A stretch of DNA of 64,000 bases from Lachnospiraceae bacterium. GTDB taxonomy: Bacteria > Bacillota > Clostridia > Lachnospirales > Lachnospiraceae. The notes under the pieces are model-generated. The model saw only the letters and a program-made list of their open reading frames with translations, was not told where the DNA came from and did no database searches. Both the position numbers and the translations under genes were made by a program. This document shows, piece after piece, positions 38,790 through 45,137 of the stretch. The stretch lies in NCBI GenBank assembly GCA_910576385.1, contig CAJTIR010000008.1:1-64000 (forward strand), written 5' to 3'. The first letter of the stretch is position 1, and the number at the start of each line of letters is the position of its first letter.

Positions 38790-39570
38790 GCTCAGCCACC
38801 TCCTTTCCGAACTGTTCGTAAGCGGCGGCTACCTTGCCGCCTTTGTCGTAGGCAAAAATGCTCTTTCCCTCTGCTGTGGCTTCCACGGCTCGGATGGAGT
38901 GGGGTATTTGGGTATCAAACACTTTAATCCTCTGCCCATAGGCACTCTTTACCGTCGCCATAATCTCTTTTGAGATGTTCGTGCGTGGCATTACCATCGT
39001 CATAAGGATGCCGTCAATCCGCAGGTGCGGGTTGATTTGCCGTTTGACCTTAGACACGGAGCGAAGCAACAGCTCTAAGCCTTTGGCGGAAAGATAATGG
39101 GGCTGTGTCGGGATAACCACGCTGTCAGCAGCCGCAAGCGCGTTGATTGTCAGCATCCCCAAGCTCGGCATACAGTCAATAAGGATAGTATCGTAATTCT
39201 TTTTTACTTCATTGATGCAGGTTTTCAGCACACTTTCACGGCTAATGGCGTTTATCAGCCTTACTTCCAGTCCCGACAGTTCAATGTTGGACGGGAGCAG
39301 GTCAACGCCCTCATCATGGTGCAGGATAGCTTTCTGGACATTGACAGGATTATCGTCTATCACATCCTGCATAATGCTTGAGAGCGTATCTGACAAGTCA
39401 TCTGGTCTGCCATAGCCAAGCGACATCGTAAGATTTGCCTGTGCATCGGCATCAATGAGCAGGACTTTTTTGCCCTGCTGTGCCAGAGCCACGCCCAGAT
39501 TGACCGCCGTGGTGGTCTTTCCGACACCGCCTTTCTGGTTCGTCAGAGCGATTACTTTGCAATTTGACAT
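38743..39570 (-). CDS. parA: ParA partition ATPase of the ICE
   Basis: A 275-residue Walker-type ATPase from ATG 39570 (GGAGGACGCACCT upstream). Deviant Walker A KGGVGKTTTAVNLG with its signature lysine, LLIDADAQANLT, and TILIDCMPSLGMLTINAL are intact. Partner of ParB encoded immediately downstream and overlapping. It follows a terminator and a small hairpin. Confidence 0.93.
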   Translation of the reverse strand: MSNCKVIALTNQKGGVGKTTTAVNLGVALAQQGKKVLLIDADAQANLTMSLGYGRPDDLSDTLSSIMQDVIDDNPVNVQKAILHHDEGVDLLPSNIELSGLEVRLINAISRESVLKTCINEVKKNYDTILIDCMPSLGMLTINALAAADSVVIPTQPHYLSAKGLELLLRSVSKVKRQINPHLRIDGILMTMVMPRTNISKEIMATVKSAYGQRIKVFDTQIPHSIRAVEATAEGKSIFAYDKGGKVAAAYEQFGKEVAELGEKQRKQNRADRIR

Positions 39571-39597
39571 AGGTGCGTCCTCCTTTCGCATAAATTT

Positions 39598-39624
39598 AGC
39601 CACTTTGTCAGAGTGGCTATGTAA
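39598..39624. repeat. Small ICE hairpin repeat upstream of parA
   Basis: AGCCACT/AGTGGCT with a seven-base loop, adjoined by GGCTATGTAA (TTACATAGCC on the minus strand). The same ten bases adjoin hairpins at 39678-39687 and 7429-7438. It lies 28 bp from the parA start codon and could be an operator or attenuator. Confidence 0.5.
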
Positions 39625-39638
39625 AGGATTCATGGCAA

Positions 39639-39681
39639 TAAAAAAAGCCGACTGGCTGTTTTTTAACTACACCAATCGGCT
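39639..39681 (-). terminator. Terminator between the small right-end genes and parA
   Basis: AGCCGATTGG/CCAGTCGGCT (39672-39681 with 39646-39655) followed on the minus strand by TTTTTTTATTG. It ends the two-gene unit at 39714-40236. Confidence 0.85.
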
Positions 39682-39713
39682 ATGTAAAATTTATTCTGCT
39701 TTTATTATCTGTC

Positions 39714-40049
39714 TTATCTGCACTGTCGTGATAAGGCTTCTCTTATTCTCTCTGTATCCCATTTTTCTGGGAACAATACCGCCATAATATGAAACGCATC
39801 CATCAGTCCTGCAATATAGGCATGAGTGCCGTATTCAAAATCCTGCTTATCCCTGCAATCTATAAGATGTTGGCAAACTTTCCTCTGCTTTTCCGTTAAA
39901 TCAAGCTGATTAAAAGCGTCCTCTGCACTTCCCTCATTATTACTATCCTTTTGATAACTTGCATCGGCTTGTAACAGTTTCAATACGGATTCATCTTTTA
40001 ATTTTTCTACTGCTATTTTAACCAGTTCTTTAAATTCCTTATCGCACAT
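39714..40049 (-). CDS. Small helical ICE protein, unknown function
   Basis: A 111-residue helical protein starting at ATG 40049 behind AGGGGGAAGTG, overlapping the previous gene. Its C-terminal half (LTEKQRKVCQHLIDCRDKQ then YIAGLMDAFHIMAVL) resembles that of the 109-residue protein at 8583-8912, a DUF6664-like layout. More AT-rich than the conjugation genes. Function unknown. Confidence 0.6.
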   Translation of the reverse strand: MCDKEFKELVKIAVEKLKDESVLKLLQADASYQKDSNNEGSAEDAFNQLDLTEKQRKVCQHLIDCRDKQDFEYGTHAYIAGLMDAFHIMAVLFPEKWDTERIREALSRQCR

Positions 40050-40236
40050 CACTTCCCCCTGCCAGTTCTACTCTTAATTTTTTTATAGGCGCATGGATAA
40101 CCTTAAAAATAAGTTCGTCAACACAGTCTGTATATCTGCCTTGCTGTATGAGCTGATTTTTCAGTTCCACAAGGCTATGTAGCAAAATGCTCCGTTCCCC
40201 ACTATCCACATACAAGTGATTTTTCTTTTCTCTCAT
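40039..40236 (-). CDS. Small ICE protein, paralogue of the gene at 1710-1907
   Basis: A 65-residue protein from ATG 40236 (GGTGG six bases upstream; an ATG four codons earlier is possible). The core LLHSLVELKNQLIQQGRY then VDELIFKVIHAPIKKLRVE parallels the protein encoded just before virD4. It is the first gene at the right end of the ICE, only about 100 bp from the rlmD stop, so it may control early ICE genes; this is inference. Confidence 0.7.
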   Translation of the reverse strand: MREKKNHLYVDSGERSILLHSLVELKNQLIQQGRYTDCVDELIFKVIHAPIKKLRVELAGGSDVR

Positions 40237-40304
40237 AAAGTCCACCATCCTTTTTTGATTTCATTATATAGAGAACTAACAAGCCAATCAAAGGTACGAT
40301 TCGG

Positions 40305-40342
40305 ACAAAAAATAAGCGTACCACTATTTCTAATGATACGCT
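40305..40342 (-). terminator. Terminator of rlmD, probably inside the ICE end
   Basis: AGCGTATCA/TGGTACGCT (40334-40342 with 40315-40323, one wobble) followed by TATTTTTTG on the minus strand, eight bases after the rlmD stop. If the last part of rlmD belongs to the ICE, the element brings both a new C-terminus and this terminator. Confidence 0.82.
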
Positions 40343-40349
40343 CACGGCT

Positions 40350-40658
40350 TTAAATAACTTCAAAATGTTTCAACGCATCCTTTATCGCTTCCGCTTTCTC
40401 CGCCGTCGGATGTTTCCTCGGCTGTTTCAATTCCTCTACCGCATTAGGAGCATCATACATCGGCAATCCTAACTCCCTCTTTACCTCTGCAATATATGCG
40501 GTATGTACTTTGAAGCCATACTTCGCTTCTATGTACTCCTTAATCATCTTGTATGTAACCCGCTCTTTCGGCTTGTATGCTGCGGCTCTCTTGGCAATAT
40601 TATCAAGCGGCACTTTGCCCTCACCCTCGCCAAACTCGACTTTTACGTTGATTACGCT
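40350..40658 (-). other. ICE-derived 3' coding end of rlmD (attachment junction nearby)
   Basis: The 102 codons after the SHKKPD segment encode a basic helical domain (YKPKERVTYKMIKEYIEAKY, HTAYIAEVKRELGLPMYDAP) unlike canonical RlmD ends. The canonical protein ends soon after HVETVVMLS (nt about 40670-40695). The recombination junction should therefore lie near 40,660-40,700, within the conserved HVETV codons used as a target by several ICE families. The other junction is outside the window. Confidence 0.5.
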
Positions 40659-42224
40659 GTCAGGTTTTTTGTGGGAAAGCATTACAACCGTCTCTACATG
40701 CACCGTCTGGGGAAACATATCCACAGGCTGTACTGCTCTTACCTCATAACCTCTCTCACACAAATACTTCAAATCCCGCGCCAATGTTGCAGAATCACAA
40801 CTGACATATACAACACGTGCTGGGCTTATCTTTACAATCGTCTCCAAACATTTTGGGTCACAACCTTTTCGTGGCGGGTCTACTACAACTACATCTGGCT
40901 GCGATATCTTTCGCTCCTCTGCTGTTCCATTTATATCTATCTCAACTTGATTCTCATATAATTCTGTGCCAGGCTGTAACCTAAACTCAGTATCACTAAT
41001 ATCAGTCTCAATTTGATTTCCATATAATTCTGTGCCAGACTGTAACTCCATATCCTTGATGTCATTCTCTGTTTCTTTGACATAATTCTCATAAAATGCT
41101 GGCAGTATTTCTTCTGCCTTTCCCACAAAAAATTTCACATTTTCAATGCCATTGATCTTGGCATTATTTCTGGCATCCGCAATGGCAGGCGCAACAATCT
41201 CTACACCATAGACTTTCTTTGCTCGCTGCGCAAGGAAAAGGGATATCGTTCCTATACCACAATAAAGATCCCATACCGTTTCCTTTCCTGTAAGCATCGC
41301 ATAATTTAATACTGTTTGGTATAATTTTTTTGTTTGAATTGGGTTTACCTGATAAAAAGATAATGGTGATATCTGATATTTTACTTCTCCGATATAATCT
41401 GTAATATAATCCTGTCCCCACAAATTGAGGAGCTTCTCACCCAAAATTACATTTGTATTTTTTTGATTGATATTCAATACAATGCTGGTCATGCCCTCAA
41501 GCTCTTTAAGCGCTTCTATTAATAATTCTGCGTGTGGCAGGTTATTTCCATTGACCACCAGACAGACCATAATCTCCTTTGTGACAAATCCAAAACGGAT
41601 TAAGATATGGCGCACCAATCCTTTACCTGTTCTCTCATCATAAGCGGAAATATGATGTTTCTCCATAAATGAGATCACTATATCTAATATTTTTTCATTA
41701 ATTTCCACACCTAAATAACAGTACCGGCTAGCAATGATATTATGGCTTCTGGCTGCATAAAAACCGGTGACAATCTTTCCATTTTTATCCATGCCAATTG
41801 GAAATTGAGCTTTATTGCGGTAGAAAAAAGGCTTTTCCATGCCAATGATCGGATGAAAAAGAATCCCCTGCTCTTTTTTTTCCGTATCAGCTATAGAAAA
41901 ACCACCAATGCGCCTTAAATTATTTCGTACTTTCTCCTCTTTGTAATGTAACTGCTGCATATAATCCAGCGCTTGGATCTGGCAGCCGCCACACTGACGC
42001 CAATATTTACACAATGGCTCGACACGATACATAGAAGGAGAAAGTATTTTTAACAGCCTTGCATATCCATATCGCTTTTTCATTTTTATAATCTTCACAA
42101 GTACCTGATCGCCAATCACAGCATCTTTTACAAAAAACGCGACCCCATCTGCTTTTCCAATCCCCTCACCATTGACGCTCATATCCTCAATTTGAAGCTG
42201 AAGTTCCATATTTTTTTGAAACAT
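40350..42224 (-). CDS. rlmD: 23S rRNA (uracil-5)-methyltransferase RlmD with ICE-derived tail
   Basis: A 624-residue RumA/RlmD protein, longer than the usual 450-480. It has an N-terminal TRAM domain, cysteines for an Fe-S cluster (CKYWRQCGGC), a SAM-binding site (WDLYCGIGTISLFLA), DPPRKGCD, and the catalytic cysteine in VYVSCDSATLARDL. It would make m5U in 23S rRNA. Two oddities: a 22-residue tandem repeat inserted before DPPRKG, and a 102-residue C-terminal tail after SHKKPD (nt 40350-40658) that is not part of the enzyme fold. I recall this tail from RlmD proteins next to ICEs, so it is likely contributed by the element inserted at the 3' end of the gene. Confidence 0.88.
   Translation of the reverse strand: MFQKNMELQLQIEDMSVNGEGIGKADGVAFFVKDAVIGDQVLVKIIKMKKRYGYARLLKILSPSMYRVEPLCKYWRQCGGCQIQALDYMQQLHYKEEKVRNNLRRIGGFSIADTEKKEQGILFHPIIGMEKPFFYRNKAQFPIGMDKNGKIVTGFYAARSHNIIASRYCYLGVEINEKILDIVISFMEKHHISAYDERTGKGLVRHILIRFGFVTKEIMVCLVVNGNNLPHAELLIEALKELEGMTSIVLNINQKNTNVILGEKLLNLWGQDYITDYIGEVKYQISPLSFYQVNPIQTKKLYQTVLNYAMLTGKETVWDLYCGIGTISLFLAQRAKKVYGVEIVAPAIADARNNAKINGIENVKFFVGKAEEILPAFYENYVKETENDIKDMELQSGTELYGNQIETDISDTEFRLQPGTELYENQVEIDINGTAEERKISQPDVVVVDPPRKGCDPKCLETIVKISPARVVYVSCDSATLARDLKYLCERGYEVRAVQPVDMFPQTVHVETVVMLSHKKPDSVINVKVEFGEGEGKVPLDNIAKRAAAYKPKERVTYKMIKEYIEAKYGFKVHTAYIAEVKRELGLPMYDAPNAVEELKQPRKHPTAEKAEAIKDALKHFEVI
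40935..41046 (-). repeat. rlmD: 66-bp tandem duplication inside rlmD
   Basis: The stretch around CATATAATTCTGTGCCAG occurs at about 40955 and again at 41021, 66 bp apart, with few differences, and keeps frame. It encodes two versions of GTELYENQVEIDI-like residues between the SAM-binding core and DPPRKG, probably a surface loop. Confidence 0.75.
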
Positions 42225-42327
42225 CTTGATTCCTCACTTAATTTTTTGATAACTATTCATCCATTCACCATTGACACTCATATCTTCAATTTATCAGTTA
42301 AAGGTTCATATTTTTTGAAACAGCTTG
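42166..42327. repeat. Degenerate direct duplication of the rlmD 5' end
   Basis: The 62 bp at 42166-42228, which cover the first codons of rlmD and the bases before them, recur imperfectly at about 42265-42327 (both contain CACCATTGAC, CATATC and TTTTTTGAAACA at matching spacing). The outer copy has no open frame of use. It looks like a decayed duplication upstream of the gene. The rest of the 42225-42485 gap holds overlapping hairpins built on AGGCTCTT/AAGAGCC that may end the yhaM transcript. Confidence 0.65.
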
Positions 42328-42485
42328 CAAGTCACAGACCTGCCAGTAGAACTGTCATACAACTCGAAAGAGCCTTTTGAGATTATGCCCTTCCTAAAAA
42401 TGGAATTTCAGGCTCTTTCAAATAAAGCCGAAGAGCCTAATTTCCTATCTTTATCGGGTTCTGAATAGTTTCTTTTTCTGAAAGT

Positions 42486-43433
42486 TTATTCTTCACTGGT
42501 TTTTCGAATATTTGACTCAAATAAGCGATTATATCCCAACCAATCAGAATTACCATTTGCTGCTGCCAGAGCTTCCTTCATGGTCTGCATTTTAGCATCT
42601 GTGTTATCTGCAAAACTCAATGCCACTGCCTCCGCAAGGGCAGGCTTCTTGGGAGAACCATATTCTAACTCACCATGATGTGCCAAAATGCAATGCTTTA
42701 ATTCATTTGCCAGCTTTACTGGAAAATTGGGAATTGTACGAATCCGTTCTCCCACCATTTCCGCACCAATCATAATATGCCCTAAAAGCTGTCCTGCATC
42801 TGTATAGTCATTTGCTGGAAATACGGACAACTCTTTTAATTTTCCGATATCATGGAAGATAGCCGCTGTCAGCAACAGATCTCTGTGCAAAAGCGGATAC
42901 ATTTTTGTATAGTAATCACATAATTTTACCACGCTCAAAGTATGCTCCAACAAACCACCCACAAAACCATGATGTACATTTTTCGCTGCACTGTGAAACT
43001 TAAACTTCTTTTCAAACTCGGCATCCTCAAGGAAAAACCCTGAACATAATTTCTTCAGATAAGGATTTTTCATCTCTTGAATAAAAGCAGTAAGCTCCTG
43101 ATACATTTGGTCAATATCTTTTTCGCTGACCGGAAGATAATCCTTGGGATCATACTCTCCCTCACGAACCTTGCGAATACGTTTGACATTTAACTGTAGT
43201 GCTCCCTGAAAGCTGGTAACATCCCCCATAACAGCAATATAGTCAAAAGCCTCAAATTCATCAATTCCCTGAGAGTTTGGATCCCAGACCTTCGCATCCA
43301 ATGTTCCGGTTTTATCTTGCAGAGTCAAGGATTCATAAGGCTTCCCAGCCTTGGTCAAAGCACTCTGCCTATTTTTACATAGGTAGATTTCTCCCACACG
43401 TTCCCCTTCCCGCAAAGTCTCAATGTATTTCAT
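42486..43433 (-). CDS. yhaM: 3'-5' exoribonuclease YhaM (OB-fold plus HD domain)
   Basis: A 315-residue protein with an N-terminal OB-fold nucleic-acid-binding domain (residues about 12-95, LTLQDKTGTLDAKVWD) and an HD phosphohydrolase domain (HHGFVGGLLEHTLSVVKL, AAIFHDIGKLKEL, CILAHHGELEYG). This is the YhaM layout of Firmicutes, an RNase trimming short 3' tails. The length matches the family (about 314). Confidence 0.92.
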   Translation of the reverse strand: MKYIETLREGERVGEIYLCKNRQSALTKAGKPYESLTLQDKTGTLDAKVWDPNSQGIDEFEAFDYIAVMGDVTSFQGALQLNVKRIRKVREGEYDPKDYLPVSEKDIDQMYQELTAFIQEMKNPYLKKLCSGFFLEDAEFEKKFKFHSAAKNVHHGFVGGLLEHTLSVVKLCDYYTKMYPLLHRDLLLTAAIFHDIGKLKELSVFPANDYTDAGQLLGHIMIGAEMVGERIRTIPNFPVKLANELKHCILAHHGELEYGSPKKPALAEAVALSFADNTDAKMQTMKEALAAANGNSDWLGYNRLFESNIRKTSEE

Positions 43434-43580
43434 ACACTTACTCCTCTCTGTATTTTCTCCACATTATCCTAAAATTTATTGTGTTATACTACAAAACAAT
43501 TATCTTCATATGCGACTGTGCTCATCATTTTAAAATCCAATTATTCTGTATGTTACAATATCTTTTAAATACTATGCTTC

Positions 43581-44891
43581 CTATCGCAAAACCCCAACTG
43601 TCACAGTACAGTCTAGATCTACATAACTCTCACCATTTTGGCGCTTTACTGTGATTGTAATGACCTCGTCCGGCTTTTTTGTATAGATTTTTTGATAATA
43701 TTGCTCCATAGAAGAAATTTCTTCTCCATTGATTGCTATCATCACGTCAGCTTCCTGCAGTCCAGCCGCCATTGCTGGTGAATCCAATTCCACTGACTTG
43801 ATATACACTCCCTTGGGAATACCATATTCCTTTGCGATAGCGTTTGTCACTGTACTGACACGCAAACCTACATACGTAATGTCCTGATTGTTGGATAAAT
43901 CCTGAATCACTTGTTTTAATTCAGAGATCGACAAGGCTGTTATTGTATTCCGGTCATCTTGATTACTATAATCCTGCAGCACCAACCCCACAATCTCGCC
44001 CTCTAAATTTATAAGAACACCACTGCCATTCTCACTTCCAACAATATCAGTAGTAAAAATCGTGTAATTTGTGTCTATCGTTGATACTTTATTTTGATAA
44101 GAAGTAATCGTGCCGCACAAAATAGAATAATTCGCCCCCAATGGACTGCCAATTGCCAATACCGTAGTTCCTTGAATAATATTATAAGAATTGCCCAGCA
44201 CCGCAACCTCAATCTCTTTCATAGTGTCCTCGGGTATCTCTGTCAATGGAACACTGATAATCGCGATGCCTGTATTTCCATCATACTTTTTAAGCTGGGC
44301 TGAAACTTCTTTCTCATTAATAAATGTTATATTAATAGTCTGCGCATCGGCAATAATTTTTTTCTCAGTCAAAATCAACAGCTCCTGGCCATTATTCCCA
44401 ATAATAATACCTGCGGAACGGTTCTTATTTTCATAAGGAGTATCAAACCAATCTTTACTGCTAGTCACTCCGGTAACTGTCACCACAGACTTATTGGCCT
44501 GCTTGCCAATCGCATATAACTTATCTTGAAGTTTTTGGTAATCTTCCAATTCTAATTTTTGAACTACAACCTTCTCTGGAGCTTTGGGTTCCTCTTCTTC
44601 CTTTTTCGATTCCTCTTCCTTTTGAGGCTCGTCCTCTTTTTTTTCTGAATCTTGTTCCAATGGAAGATCATCCTTGGGAATGTTGATTGTGGATTCCTTT
44701 TCTGGATATAGCCATTCTTCCATATAAGGCTTGAGCAGCACAAACACAAAACACGCTGCCACTCCAAAAACTACAGCACATAAAAGGTTATAGATCATAC
44801 GAATTAACAGTCTTCGTCTATTAATGGGTTTGTCTTTTATTTTTTCTTTGATAAAATCAAATTCCTGTTCATCATGCTCCCGTTGTTCCAT
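43581..44891 (-). CDS. Membrane HtrA-like protein with degenerate protease domain and PDZ
   Basis: A 436-residue protein from ATG 44891 (AGGAGGGCGTTT upstream). A cytoplasmic N-terminus is followed by one membrane helix (NLLCAVVFGVAACFVFVLL), a Glu/Lys/Pro-rich spacer, a trypsin-like domain and a C-terminal PDZ (GIPKGVYIKSVELDSPAMAAGL). The HtrA catalytic positions appear altered: the NHVV histidine region reads TEKKIIADA, the TDLAV aspartate region reads NTGIAII, and GNSGG reads SENGSGV. It is therefore probably a pseudoprotease that senses or scaffolds outside the membrane. It diverges from mutS2 with a shared promoter element. Confidence 0.8.
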   Translation of the reverse strand: MEQREHDEQEFDFIKEKIKDKPINRRRLLIRMIYNLLCAVVFGVAACFVFVLLKPYMEEWLYPEKESTINIPKDDLPLEQDSEKKEDEPQKEEESKKEEEEPKAPEKVVVQKLELEDYQKLQDKLYAIGKQANKSVVTVTGVTSSKDWFDTPYENKNRSAGIIIGNNGQELLILTEKKIIADAQTINITFINEKEVSAQLKKYDGNTGIAIISVPLTEIPEDTMKEIEVAVLGNSYNIIQGTTVLAIGSPLGANYSILCGTITSYQNKVSTIDTNYTIFTTDIVGSENGSGVLINLEGEIVGLVLQDYSNQDDRNTITALSISELKQVIQDLSNNQDITYVGLRVSTVTNAIAKEYGIPKGVYIKSVELDSPAMAAGLQEADVMIAINGEEISSMEQYYQKIYTKKPDEVITITVKRQNGESYVDLDCTVTVGVLR

Positions 44892-44959
44892 AAACGCCCT
44901 CCTGTTCAAGAATGCCTTTTACTGAACAAGTTTACTCCAAAAATCCAATCTCCTTTTCT

Positions 44960-45011
44960 ATTATACGTTTTTCCTGCTATTGTTGCAAGATTTTTATTTT
45001 TACGTTATAAT
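44960..45011. promoter_or_regulatory. Divergent promoters sharing one palindromic -35 box
   Basis: TTGCAA at 44983-44988 is its own reverse complement. On the plus strand it is followed by exactly 17 bp and TATAAT (45006-45011), giving the mutS2 promoter. On the minus strand it is followed by exactly 17 bp and TATAAT (44965-44960), giving the promoter of the HtrA-like gene. Only one polymerase could hold the shared -35 at a time. Confidence 0.8.
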
Positions 45012-45137
45012 GTACGAAAATACCCACAAATATGAGACTCATAAGTTCTCAATTCCAAACACCACCGGTAAATACCGCACTGATGCTTTTCTTACACTTA
45101 TTGAAACGAGAATCACCCCTTTAGAGGTATTAAATTT

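Noticed and set aside
40350-42224. rlmD as a disrupted pseudogene
   Set aside because: All catalytic and Fe-S motifs are intact and the frame is continuous. The foreign tail follows the end of the enzyme fold.
44892-44909. TTG-initiated extension of the HtrA-like gene (MNRRAF)
   Set aside because: These codons overlap the AGGAGG ribosome binding site for ATG 44891, so they are not the start.
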